DNA of 64,000 nt from JAFEDN01 sp963844565 (GTDB lineage Bacteria > Pseudomonadota > Gammaproteobacteria > Coxiellales > Coxiellaceae), in NCBI GenBank assembly GCA_963844565.1, contig CAWJON010000001.1, positions 1 to 64,000 of the forward strand, given 5' to 3'. The position numbers and the translations under genes were made by a program. Below are positions 1 through 8,185 of the stretch, in pieces (position 1 is the first letter of the stretch; every line of letters begins with the position of its first letter). Under the pieces are notes generated by a model. That model had not been told where the DNA came from. It ran no database searches and saw only the letters and a program-made list of their open reading frames with translations.

Positions 1-57
1 AAACTTGCGAGTAGGCGGATGTCGCTGAACAAAGCGGAGTGAATTTGGAGTCTTTTA
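1..57 (+). repeat. Right end of nested inverted-repeat element (copy A, cut by window start)
   Basis: The first 57 bases match the right end of the interspersed element seen complete at 28137-28489 and 36395-36686. The outer-arm sequence ggcggatgtcgctgaacaa begins at base 14, followed by aagcggagt and a T-rich end. The left part lies outside the window. The remaining bases to 141 show nothing else recognisable. Confidence 0.85.
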
Positions 58-141
58 TTCGATAATCTCAGCCCAGTTATTTTTATTTTTTTACATCCAA
101 ACGATAACGCAATTCGTAGTCGTTAATTAATGAAAACCTTT

Positions 142-2169
142 TTAACGTCTAGCAGAAGTCACTTTGACCAAACAGCGTAACACTTCAGCCACACTCCACG
201 CCTGGGCAAAACAGCCTCGAGCACAATAAGGTTCTGTGGCGTCAAAAATTTCAGCGATATTACCTACACAAGTGTGATTCAAATGCTCTTCGAGTCCTTG
301 TAAAAAAAATTGAGGATTTACATAATCATCTGGATAAACTTTTAGCCAAGCATCGATAAAAGGGCCTAGCAACCAAGGCCAAACTGTCCCTTGATGGTAC
401 GCCGCGTCGCGAGAACGCAAATCGCCACTATAACAAGCACGAAAATCGGGATGCGAGGGCGCCAAAGTGCGCAACCCAAATGGAGTTAGCAATTGCGAAC
501 GGACGATCTCCACCACTTTTTCCCAACGACTGGGGTCAAGCACGGGATATTTAAAAGAAATCGCAAAAATTTGGTTGGACCTTAAAGCAGAATCATCACG
601 AGCTTTATTGGGATCTAAATCATCCACGACATCATAAAGATATCCACCTTTTTCATACCAAAATCGTTTGTTAAACGATTCATAAGCTCTAGAGGCATGA
701 TCCGCGTATTTCCCAGTCCACTCATGCATTAATCTTAACGCATTATACCATAATGCGTTAATTTCTACGGCTTTACCTCGTCTAGGCGTGACCACCCAAT
801 CGCCGACTTTAGCGTCCATCCACGTTAATTGCAGCGTGGGCTCGCCTTGAGTTAATAACCCGTCTTCATCGACTTTAATGCCAAAATGTGTTCCGTTAAG
901 ATGGTGATGAATAATTTCAGTAAATTTCGGCATCAGTAATTCAAGAATGTATTTATCTTGCGTTATTTGAATATAACGATCTGTTGCATGGAAAAACCAT
1001 AATGATGCATCAGCGGTATTATAACGAGCGAAGTTTTCTCGATCAGGAAACATATTCGGAATCAGTCCATCTTTTACATAATAACCGAAAGTTCTAAGAA
1101 TTGAGTAGGCTAACTCATAACGACCGGTCACTAACGTTAACCCTTCTAATGAAATCATGGTATCTCTACCCCAGTCAGTAAACCAAGGATATCCTGCAAT
1201 AATAGAACCAGGTTCACCACCCGCAGCTTGTAAACGAACCATATCGGCAAAACGAGTCGTTGGGCGAAAAATAAATTGATCCGCTGCTAACACCAATTTA
1301 CCAACTGTTTCATTTTGGACCGTGTGAGTTAAAGAATTTGCAATGATCCCCGCGGTTTTTAGCAGATTGCGGCGGCGCAAACTTTCTGCGCGCCAAGCTT
1401 CCTCCGCATCAATTGCTTCAATAGTTTCCCAACTTTCCGTTGAGGCAATAAAAGTAATGCTGTCCCCAACTTTCATTTCAATGGAAAAATAACCTGGACT
1501 GGTTAAGTCTCCAACTGATTCATAACCGCGATCATCTTCCATTTGATAATAAATATTATCTTCTTTTTTAAAATCTAAAGTAAATGACGCTTGGGCATTA
1601 TTAGACATTCTGAGCGGCGGATAAGGCTCACACTCTATTTCATAATGATTATTTTGCGAGTGAATTGAATAGACTTCTTTTTGAATTTTCGCATTGACTG
1701 GCATCTCATAATTTCTAAAATGTAAAAATGGCCGCCACCTTAAATGTATCGGTTCATTTCCAGAAATCAATTTATAATTAATATGTACAGTATTTTGGCG
1801 GTTTACAACATGTAATCTTTTTTCGATGACTATCCCGTTAATTTCATAAATCCAAAAAGGCACGCCGTCTTTTAATTTAAACTCAGTCAAATATAAGGGG
1901 GGAACTTCATCGTCTCGTGAGCGACGTTGATGCGTTAACATAACCTCTTTTTTATCGGAAAATACGATGGAATCTGCCACATGATTCAACATAATGGTGC
2001 GACCCAGGGGAAAATGCAACGCAGAGATTAATAATGCATGATATCTTCTCATTAAGATATTTGAAATATTTCCGCAAGCAAATCCTCCCAAACCGTTGGT
2101 AACCAACCATTCTTTATACAAAATTGCATCTAAATCAGGCTTTTTGATATCAGTTAGAATATGAATCAT
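142..2169 (-). CDS. Glycogen debranching enzyme (amylo-alpha-1,6-glucosidase family)
   Basis: Predicted alpha-1,6-glucosidase that trims branched alpha-glucans in the cytoplasm. The N-terminal part carries the family motif EWLVTNGLGGFACGN, and the C-terminal part (from about residue 290) is the (alpha/alpha)6 barrel typical of the family, with GYPWFTDWGRDTMISLEG and YHQGTVWPWLLGPF. The frame is open back to 2232, but that start would overlap treZ by 49 bases; the ATG at 2169 follows a GGGGA stretch, lies 14 bases after the treZ stop, and gives 675 residues beginning MIHILTDIKKPD, so I prefer it. It follows treZ on the same strand and is probably co-transcribed with it. The exact substrate (glycogen or maltodextrin) cannot be told from sequence. 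Confidence 0.88.
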   Translation of the reverse strand: MIHILTDIKKPDLDAILYKEWLVTNGLGGFACGNISNILMRRYHALLISALHFPLGRTIMLNHVADSIVFSDKKEVMLTHQRRSRDDEVPPLYLTEFKLKDGVPFWIYEINGIVIEKRLHVVNRQNTVHINYKLISGNEPIHLRWRPFLHFRNYEMPVNAKIQKEVYSIHSQNNHYEIECEPYPPLRMSNNAQASFTLDFKKEDNIYYQMEDDRGYESVGDLTSPGYFSIEMKVGDSITFIASTESWETIEAIDAEEAWRAESLRRRNLLKTAGIIANSLTHTVQNETVGKLVLAADQFIFRPTTRFADMVRLQAAGGEPGSIIAGYPWFTDWGRDTMISLEGLTLVTGRYELAYSILRTFGYYVKDGLIPNMFPDRENFARYNTADASLWFFHATDRYIQITQDKYILELLMPKFTEIIHHHLNGTHFGIKVDEDGLLTQGEPTLQLTWMDAKVGDWVVTPRRGKAVEINALWYNALRLMHEWTGKYADHASRAYESFNKRFWYEKGGYLYDVVDDLDPNKARDDSALRSNQIFAISFKYPVLDPSRWEKVVEIVRSQLLTPFGLRTLAPSHPDFRACYSGDLRSRDAAYHQGTVWPWLLGPFIDAWLKVYPDDYVNPQFFLQGLEEHLNHTCVGNIAEIFDATEPYCARGCFAQAWSVAEVLRCLVKVTSARR

Positions 2170-2183
2170 ATTTGCATCCCCGC

Positions 2184-4007
2184 TTAATAAACTAGTTTTA
2201 ATAAAATGGCACAATGCCCCGGAATTCTCCATGGGTCTTTAATATCTGCAGTCCCTTGCCCCCCGTATTTCACCGATTCACTGCTCCACATTATTTTCCA
2301 TTCACTGTGTGGATACGGCGCCATGAGCGGATGAGGATTGGGCGTTAAATTAAAATCAATCCCAAGATTTATCAACAACAAACGATCGTCATTTTCATCG
2401 CCAAAATAGCGAATTACCCACGCATCGGCGTTTAAAATTTCTCCGTCGATTTTTGTTTTAGAAATTTTTTTAAAAAGTGGATCGTTTTTTCTTATCGTTA
2501 TTAAATCATGATAAAATAACAAAACCTCGTCATTCTTTTTCGAATGATCCAACTTACATTGCATAAAGGAAACTAAACTGGATGGAAGAGGAATTATATT
2601 TGAGCGATCGGCATCAATAATTGAAGAAAATTGGTATAAAAATTCTTTTCTTCCTGAATGAATTAATTCATTTAAATCTTCTTGATGATCTGCAAAAAAA
2701 CAAAAATCCTGAGTGGCGCCAAACTCCTGGCCTTGGAAAATCATCGGCGTTTGCGGCGCCAACATCATGCAAGCAGAAAGCGCGCGCAAATTAGCTGCAT
2801 CTACAAATTGAGAAAGTCTTTTCCCATGTAAAGAATTTGCCACCTGGTCATGATTTTCTAAATAAATAATTAACGAAGCTGGGAATAAAAATAAATTTGC
2901 AGTTCCTCGCGGCTCATTGTGCCACTCGTAATATTGGCCTTGGTACAAATACCCATATTTATATAATGAAACAAATTCCTGGGCAGTGCCCAAATAATCT
3001 GTGTAATAAGCTTCCCGCTTGCCGGTTAAACGTACCAAAGCAGTATGATGAAAGTCATCATTCCACAATCCATCAAAATTAAAACCACCTTGTTCGCTAG
3101 GTTTGAGAAAATTGGTATTTTGCGGTTCGTTTTCGCCAATAATGATTGTTTTACGAGTATGATTCGCCTTCACCGCCGCACTCAGATCATCCAATATGTG
3201 CTTAGCAGTTGTACTAAACATTGCAGGTGTTGAGTCAACACGCAAACCATCAAAGTGATATTCCTCAATCCAATATCGCGCATTAGCCAGAAAAAATTCG
3301 CGAGTTTGCGGCACATCAAAGTTTATGGCCTTACCCCAATCGGTGATATAACGACCATCAAAATAATCTTCGGAAAACTCTGAAATATAATTACTTTCGG
3401 GTCCAAAATGGTTATAGACAACATCTAATATCACCGCCAAATTTAATTGGTGTGCAGCGTCGATATATTTTTTTAAATCCTCTGGGAGGCCATAATTATG
3501 TGTTGGAGCAAATAAGTTCACCCCTTCATAACCCCAATTAAATTTTCCTGGAAATTCCATAATCGGCATTATCTCAATTAATGTAACACCGAGCCTCGCC
3601 AACTCAGGCAACAACTTAGCGGCTTCCTGAAAAGTTCCCGCTAATGTATAAGTGCCAATATGTAATTCATAGATAATTTGATTGTCGATCGTGACGCCAC
3701 GCCATTGATCATCCGTCCACGGGAAATGAGGATCTATAATACAAGATAAACCTTCAGGGCCATCGGGTTGAAAACGGGATGCGGGATCCGGCAAAATTTT
3801 AGAGAAATGTGGAGATTTGAATCCATAAAGAGAATTTTTCTTTGCCTCCGGCGCCAAATAGGAAAAATATCCATTGTCTTCTTTTTCCATGCGATGACTC
3901 TTATTATTAATAATAACTTCAAGGGTATTGCACCGAGGCGCCCAAACACGAAAATCTACGCCTCGGTCCGGGATAATTTCAGCTCCTATAGAATACTTCC
4001 GATACAT
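2184..4007 (-). CDS. treZ: Malto-oligosyltrehalose trehalohydrolase
   Basis: GH13 enzyme that releases trehalose from maltooligosyl-trehalose (EC 3.2.1.141); 607 residues, normal for TreZ. An N-terminal beta-sandwich domain (GVDFRVWAPRCNTLEV) precedes the barrel. The GH13 motifs are visible: DVVYNHFGPE (region I), DGLRVDSTPA with the nucleophile Asp (region II), IIGENEP with the general acid Glu (region III), and ENHDQVAN (region IV). The partner TreY (maltooligosyl-trehalose synthase) is not in this window, so the pathway must be completed elsewhere or the enzyme works alone on imported substrate. The first ~50 codons are duplicated as a decayed copy at 6063-6229. Glycogen-branching enzyme is an alternative, but the domain order and length favour TreZ. 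Confidence 0.85.
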   Translation of the reverse strand: MYRKYSIGAEIIPDRGVDFRVWAPRCNTLEVIINNKSHRMEKEDNGYFSYLAPEAKKNSLYGFKSPHFSKILPDPASRFQPDGPEGLSCIIDPHFPWTDDQWRGVTIDNQIIYELHIGTYTLAGTFQEAAKLLPELARLGVTLIEIMPIMEFPGKFNWGYEGVNLFAPTHNYGLPEDLKKYIDAAHQLNLAVILDVVYNHFGPESNYISEFSEDYFDGRYITDWGKAINFDVPQTREFFLANARYWIEEYHFDGLRVDSTPAMFSTTAKHILDDLSAAVKANHTRKTIIIGENEPQNTNFLKPSEQGGFNFDGLWNDDFHHTALVRLTGKREAYYTDYLGTAQEFVSLYKYGYLYQGQYYEWHNEPRGTANLFLFPASLIIYLENHDQVANSLHGKRLSQFVDAANLRALSACMMLAPQTPMIFQGQEFGATQDFCFFADHQEDLNELIHSGRKEFLYQFSSIIDADRSNIIPLPSSLVSFMQCKLDHSKKNDEVLLFYHDLITIRKNDPLFKKISKTKIDGEILNADAWVIRYFGDENDDRLLLINLGIDFNLTPNPHPLMAPYPHSEWKIMWSSESVKYGGQGTADIKDPWRIPGHCAILLKLVY

Positions 4008-4068
4008 AACTCAATTATAGTAGAAACAAGAAGACAACGATTCCCGCTGTAAACAGCGTGAATCGCTT

Positions 4069-4172
4069 CCTGGTTTGTATCCTGCGCATTAGCGCAGCTA
4101 ATGCTTGGAATGAAGGGGGAGAATCACGATTCTCCCCCTTGCGAACCCCCATCGTGCGCAAGAGAGGAGTTC
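4069..4172. repeat. Double-hairpin repeat (family 2, copy 1)
   Basis: Two adjacent hairpins lie between treZ and the secreted-protein gene. The first is gcattagc-gca-gctaatgc. The second has perfect 13-base arms, aagggggagaatc and gattctccccctt, and is followed by the tail gcgaacccccatcg. The same plan (variable hairpin, then AATGAAGGGGGAGA hairpin, then CCCCAT tail) recurs near 26140 and 61895. The duplicated copy of this locus near 6208-6235 lacks the unit, so it was inserted here or lost there. Confidence 0.7.
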
Positions 4173-4309
4173 CCTCTACTTACAAATTTAACAATGCATT
4201 AATAATTAATTTTTATTTTTTAATTAGCTTAAATAGTTGTTTTTCACACAGCTGTTGCGATATGTATTAAAATTAAGCATTATGACAGATAATAACCTTA
4301 GGAGAAAAT

Positions 4310-4687
4310 ATGAAAATTAAATTAATTTTAACTACGGCTTTACTTTGCGGTTTATTTTCAAGCTTATCATGGGCGAATACCAGTGTTTACTTCAACAATA
4401 ATACTGGAGATTCCACATGCGATAAAATTACATTATGGTATAGCGGCATTACGACGAGTGGGAGTCATTACAATGACACCGTAGATTTAATTAACAAGCA
4501 AAACGTTAATCTAGGTTATAGTTTTTCTTCGTTTTATTTTCTTTCAAATAGCATAAATGTGAATGACTGCGGGATAGGAACTCCAAAAATAGATTCCAGT
4601 TGCACAAGCAATATGTCTAATCCCAATCAGATTAACGTCACGTTAAGTGGTAAACCGGGTAATGGAATGGTAACCTGCACTCATTAA
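4310..4687 (+). CDS. Small secreted protein of unknown function
   Basis: 125 residues beginning with a clear signal peptide (MKIKLILTTALLCGLFSS...), probable cleavage after SLSWA. The mature part (about 103 residues) is polar and rich in Asn, Ser and Thr, with four cysteines (in DSTC, NDCG, DSSC and MVTC) that could form two disulfides, consistent with a periplasmic or secreted location. A good ribosome site (AGGAGAAAAT) precedes the ATG. A decayed paralogue lies at 6344-6735 with the same leader, Shine-Dalgarno and terminator, so the gene was duplicated as a unit. I recognise no family and assign no function. Confidence 0.75.
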   Translation: MKIKLILTTALLCGLFSSLSWANTSVYFNNNTGDSTCDKITLWYSGITTSGSHYNDTVDLINKQNVNLGYSFSSFYFLSNSINVNDCGIGTPKIDSSCTSNMSNPNQINVTLSGKPGNGMVTCTH

Positions 4688-4697
4688 AAACTCTAAA

Positions 4698-4735
4698 GGT
4701 CTCTGGGTAGGCTGAAATATCCAGAGATTTTTTTA
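4698..4735 (+). terminator. Rho-independent terminator of the small secreted protein gene
   Basis: Inverted repeat tctctgg (4700-4706) / ccagaga (4721-4727) is followed directly by a run of seven T. It begins about 10 bases after the stop codon. The decayed duplicate at 6745-6780 retains a related hairpin. Confidence 0.8.
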
Positions 4736-4912
4736 TTAGCCAATTAATAACTCTTCACCGTCGTAGCCAATATCAATTTTTATGTTATTTTCCAAAATGC
4801 ACCAAGATAATACACGCTCCACGTATGTCTAAAGTTTTAATCACCATGATTTCAAATTGCAGCAGTTCCCCGTAAACTAATAGTTCATCAACCTTTATGG
4901 AGAACTACTCTT

Positions 4913-5689
4913 ATGACAATACGGAAAATCTTGCCTAAAACAGAAAGCTCCTTGTGTCCAACCTTGAAAGTAAAAAATTTTCAAGATCCCTATATTCAAC
5001 AGGCCATTCAAGATTTAAAAGATACACTGACTAATCATCAAAAAGAACTGGATCAGCTTTATCCTGGAAAAGGAATGGGAGTAGGTCTTGCAGCTAACCA
5101 AATTGAATATCCTTACCAACCCGTTTCAGAAACCAATCCCGCACCTAAACCCGGTTTTTATCCCAAGAATTTTAGGACACCGGAAATTTATGTTGTTTCT
5201 ATTCGAACAGAAAGAGCGAAATTAGAACAGTGTGAACCCATCCCACTTTCAGTCTATATTAATGCTCAGTTTTCACCTTTTTCGCACTCCACTGAGGAAA
5301 AACCTAAGCAATTACTTTACGAAGAAGGCTGTCTTTCCATCCAAGGCATAAAAGGGTATCTAGTGCCACGTTTTGAAAACATTAAACTTTCCACTTATGA
5401 CGATCAAGGCCATCCACTGAATTTCACAATCGACGGATTTGCCGCCAGAGTTCATCAACACGAAATAGACCATGGCGAAGGTGACGAATTTTTAACGCAG
5501 ATGGGTTTAACTGAGCAGGAGTTGCAAGAGATTCTATTGTGGATTGCCGCATACCGAGTCCATCCAGCATCAAATTTTCCAGGCTGGATTATCCACAATA
5601 AATTGCAATATATCTCAAAAGACCCCGACATTAACGCCTTAGAGATCTGGACCAAGCATCAGCTAAAAAAAAATTGCAAAAAAAAATAA
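4913..5689 (+). CDS. Divergent peptide deformylase family protein
   Basis: Predicted metal-dependent hydrolase of the polypeptide deformylase family, which removes the N-formyl group from nascent proteins. All three family motifs are present: GLAANQ (residues 58-63), EGCLS with the metal-binding Cys (138-142) and HEIDH (183-187). At 258 residues it is much longer than housekeeping Def (about 170); the extra length lies between motifs I and II and in a C-terminal extension of about 65 residues ending in a lysine-rich tail. It is not next to fmt, so it is probably an accessory paralogue with a specialised substrate rather than the main deformylase. The start follows GGAGAACTACTCTT. Confidence 0.8.
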   Translation: MTIRKILPKTESSLCPTLKVKNFQDPYIQQAIQDLKDTLTNHQKELDQLYPGKGMGVGLAANQIEYPYQPVSETNPAPKPGFYPKNFRTPEIYVVSIRTERAKLEQCEPIPLSVYINAQFSPFSHSTEEKPKQLLYEEGCLSIQGIKGYLVPRFENIKLSTYDDQGHPLNFTIDGFAARVHQHEIDHGEGDEFLTQMGLTEQELQEILLWIAAYRVHPASNFPGWIIHNKLQYISKDPDINALEIWTKHQLKKNCKKK

Positions 5690-5940
5690 ATGCCTACCCT
5701 GATTTTTGGATTAACCAAAAGAAACCCTCTTTGCCCAGTGAAACTCTACATATCAAAGCAAGTTTGTAAACTTAATCTACACTGTTTGCGAGTTTTGTAA
5801 AAGCAACAAGCTCTTTCATCAATAAATATTTATCCTGGATTCCATTTCTCAACGGAATGACGCTGCTTTAATAAGCCCATAAACGACTATTTAGTTGCCA
5901 AAAATGAATCAATTTCAATGCGTACCATAGGTCTGGCGCT
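5690..5940. other. Gene-free stretch with a short palindromic repeat
   Basis: No credible coding sequence. Bases about 5826-5862 carry tatcctggattcc followed by ctcaacggaatgacg, a short hairpin (ATTCC...GGAAT) that recurs at about 54033-54068 beside another copy of the large repeat element. Nothing else was recognised. Confidence 0.5.
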
Positions 5941-6062
5941 CCTGAGATAAACTGATACGTCCTGCATAGCTTTGTTCAGCGCATCCGCCTGCGAGCTTTG
6001 CAACGGGTGTCAGTGGAGATGTTTTCGCACACAGAGGAGCAATTCGGGAACGGGATTCATCA
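5941..6062 (+). repeat. Nested inverted-repeat element, left half only (copy B)
   Basis: Matches the left half of the element: the gagat-aactgatacgtcctgcatag flank, outer arm tttgttcagcgcatccgcc (to 5989) and inner arm cagtggagatgttttcg (6010-6028). It stops at about 6058 inside the loop and joins directly onto the truncated treZ copy. The right half is missing, so this is a rearrangement junction. Confidence 0.8.
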
Positions 6063-6229
6063 TAGGAAAAATATCCATTGTCTTCTTTTTCCATGCGTTG
6101 ACTCGTATTATTAATAATAACTTCAAGGGTATTGCACCGAGGCGCCCAAACACGAAAGTCTACGCCTCGTCCTGGAATAATTTCAGCCCCTATTGGATAT
6201 TTCCGATGATTGGAATGAAGGAGTGACAA
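6063..6229 (-). pseudogene. Truncated duplicate of the treZ 5' end
   Basis: Translates to HRKYPIGAEIIPGRGVDFRV and continues as a near-identical copy of TreZ residues 2 to about 49, then breaks off at NGYFSY and runs into repeat copy B. Only the first ~50 codons exist, without catalytic motifs, so no enzyme can be made. A frame stays open to 5915 but the extra ~50 residues are translated repeat. Together with the next feature it forms a duplicated block of the 3.85-4.74 kb locus. Confidence 0.85.
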
Positions 6230-6343
6230 TGTATTAATAATAAATTTTTATTTTTTTATTAGTTTAAATAGTTGTTTTAAACACGGCCGCTACAATCTGT
6301 ATTAAAATTAAGTATGATCACAGATATAATTTTAGGAGAAAAT

Positions 6344-6735
6344 ATGAAAATTAAATTAATTCTAACTACAGTTTTATTTTGCGGTTTATTTTCAAGCTTA
6401 TCATAGGCAGCAAATACCAGTATTTATTTCTCCAATAATACTGCAGATTCCACCTGTAATAACCCAACATTACAATATACCGGCACTACGACGAACGATA
6501 GTAAAAAAGTAGTTCAAGTGTAGATGTAACCAATAGGCAAAGTGTTGAGCTACCCAATAGTTTCTCTACATTTAGTTTAAAATTCTATAGAAGCGCTTGC
6601 CCGATAAAACGTCCGACAGTGGACTCCACTTGCTCAAATCTATCTAAACCCAATCAGATTAATCAGATTAATCAGATTAATATCACCCTAACTGGCACAC
6701 CAGATAAGGCAACTTTATCCTGCCAGAATATGTAA
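6344..6735 (+). pseudogene. Decayed duplicate of the small secreted protein gene
   Basis: Starts with the same ribosome site and signal peptide as the gene at 4310 (MKIKLILTTVLFCGLFSS...), but codon 21 is TAG at the expected cleavage site, and a second in-frame TAG plus a frameshift follow near 6520. Further on the frame is again similar, including the DSTCSN and NQIN region, where a 9-base unit (aatcagatt) is repeated three times at 6652-6678 against one copy in the intact gene. Mature-region cysteines are partly kept, so this copy had diverged before or while it decayed. Confidence 0.88.
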
Positions 6736-6742
6736 ATTCCAA

Positions 6743-6780
6743 AAGTCTCTGGGTAGGCAAAAATACTCAGAGACTTCTTT
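6743..6780 (+). terminator. Terminator-like hairpin after the decayed duplicate
   Basis: gtctctg (6745-6751) pairs with cagagac (6768-6774) and is followed by ttcttt. It corresponds to the terminator at 4698 but the T run is interrupted, so activity is doubtful. Confidence 0.55.
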
Positions 6781-6973
6781 ACTCAATTGATACTTTTTCA
6801 CCATCGTAGTCAGTATCAATTTTTCTGATTCAGCGATCGCTCTATCCACGTGTGGCTAAGTAGACCAAATTTATATATTTGACCTATCTTCATAAGATTT
6901 GTTATTTTATGAATAACAAACACTAAGTTAAAACATTACGTTAATCTTGATTTATAAAAAATAGAGGATGTTT

Positions 6974-8176
6974 ATGTCAAAACAATCAATACCGGACCCA
7001 ATTGACCCAAGTTCAGTAGAGCTTAAAGAATTAAAAGCAGAAGAGCAACTTCCAACCGATATAAATTCAGCAATGGTAAGAGACCTCCTGCCAATTCTTG
7101 AGTCGGATTTCGATGAAGGTGCAGAAGTGGTTCAGGGTTGGCTTTCGCACGTAGAAAATGAAGAGCAAAAAGGATATCTGCTAAAAATTCTCGACCAATT
7201 ACGATTGGTTCAAGGGATATTGTTAAGTGCAGATGCCATATCTGAAAAAAATGCTGAGCAGGTAATAACCCTTTGGAAGCAATTGAAGGCCCCCAATTTA
7301 ATCAGTTTCTTGGATAAGTTGGTACAAGAAGCAAAACCTGAGCCTGGCCCCTTTTTTAATAATCTTTCGATGGAGGGATACACTTCTAGACCACCTATTG
7401 ATGAGCCAACTGACAAGGATACCCATAAACTACTCGTGGATGGCTCTTGGGTTTCCGAAGAAAAAGGATGGCATTTAAAGGCTGGTTCGACTTTAAAATA
7501 TTCGGAGCCCTGCACTACTGCTAGCTTCTGGCAGCAGCGCCCGACGGATTCGACTGATAGCAAATTACCAACCGAGCTGCCCTACGGCTCAAATTTATTA
7601 ACTGAAATTGATATTCAATTTATTCAATTTGTAAAAGAGCTACCCATTTTAATCCAGGCTGCGATTATCTCCATTAATCAGGGCTGTCCGAAACTTAATA
7701 TTCTAAAAATTGAAATTAATGTCAACCCTCGATTATGGTTTTTATGTACTGCCTGCTGGGAAATACTGGGAACCCATAAATATATTTTGTGGTATGGAAC
7801 TCAAGCGAAAAACGTCATTCCAATTTGTAAAGAAGGTTTTCGAAAAGAGTTCAATCCCTCCCAGGAGTACCAGGAGTATAAGACTTATGGACCTGGAACT
7901 CATTTGATTCGCAGCTCAATGATAGCTTTTCTAACAGGTCACGCCAGATTGGAGGAAGGTAATTTAACTCAAGTCGCAATCCTAGCATTTGGCACCCTGG
8001 GGAGGACAGCTATAGGCAACGATTCTTTGGTCGTGCCGCCGCGGTTACCCAGCACCACTAGTATAGGATTATTTCGCGCCCAAAGCACTGTCGATCAAGG
8101 CATTAGTCCAGGCGTATTTTGTACACCTGATCATTATATGTATCCTGCGGTAGTATTGACTACTAAACATAAATAA
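6974..8176 (+). CDS. Candidate PARP-like ADP-ribosyltransferase, paralogue 1
   Basis: 400 residues from the ATG at 6974, which sits 7 bases after AGAGG (the ATG at 6968 is too close to it). Residues about 30-120 form a helical region shared with the next gene. The C-terminal ~150 residues read like a PARP catalytic domain: KIEINVNPRLW (cf. the KI..IQN..LW segment of mono-ART PARPs), LWYGTQAKNV...EGF (272-290; cf. LFHGT...NF), YGPGTHL (305-311; cf. YGKGSYF), VAILAFGTLG, then TVDQGISPGVF and YMYPAVVL near the end (cf. SVD..P..FV...YPEYLI). The catalytic His and Tyr of PARPs appear as Tyr and His, so activity is uncertain. No signal peptide. Family assignment is inference from motif order, not a search result. 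Confidence 0.55.
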   Translation: MSKQSIPDPIDPSSVELKELKAEEQLPTDINSAMVRDLLPILESDFDEGAEVVQGWLSHVENEEQKGYLLKILDQLRLVQGILLSADAISEKNAEQVITLWKQLKAPNLISFLDKLVQEAKPEPGPFFNNLSMEGYTSRPPIDEPTDKDTHKLLVDGSWVSEEKGWHLKAGSTLKYSEPCTTASFWQQRPTDSTDSKLPTELPYGSNLLTEIDIQFIQFVKELPILIQAAIISINQGCPKLNILKIEINVNPRLWFLCTACWEILGTHKYILWYGTQAKNVIPICKEGFRKEFNPSQEYQEYKTYGPGTHLIRSSMIAFLTGHARLEEGNLTQVAILAFGTLGRTAIGNDSLVVPPRLPSTTSIGLFRAQSTVDQGISPGVFCTPDHYMYPAVVLTTKHK

Positions 8177-8185
8177 GGAAAAACC

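Noticed and set aside
142..2232. Upstream start (2232) for the debranching enzyme
   Set aside because: It would overlap treZ by 49 bases and add residues not seen in the family; the ATG at 2169 is better.
4058..4270. 70-codon frame between treZ and the secreted-protein gene
   Set aside because: It reads across the double-hairpin repeat and the leader region; no ribosome site and no similarity to anything.
5915..6229. 104-codon frame as a real gene
   Set aside because: First part is a truncated treZ copy and the rest is translated repeat sequence.
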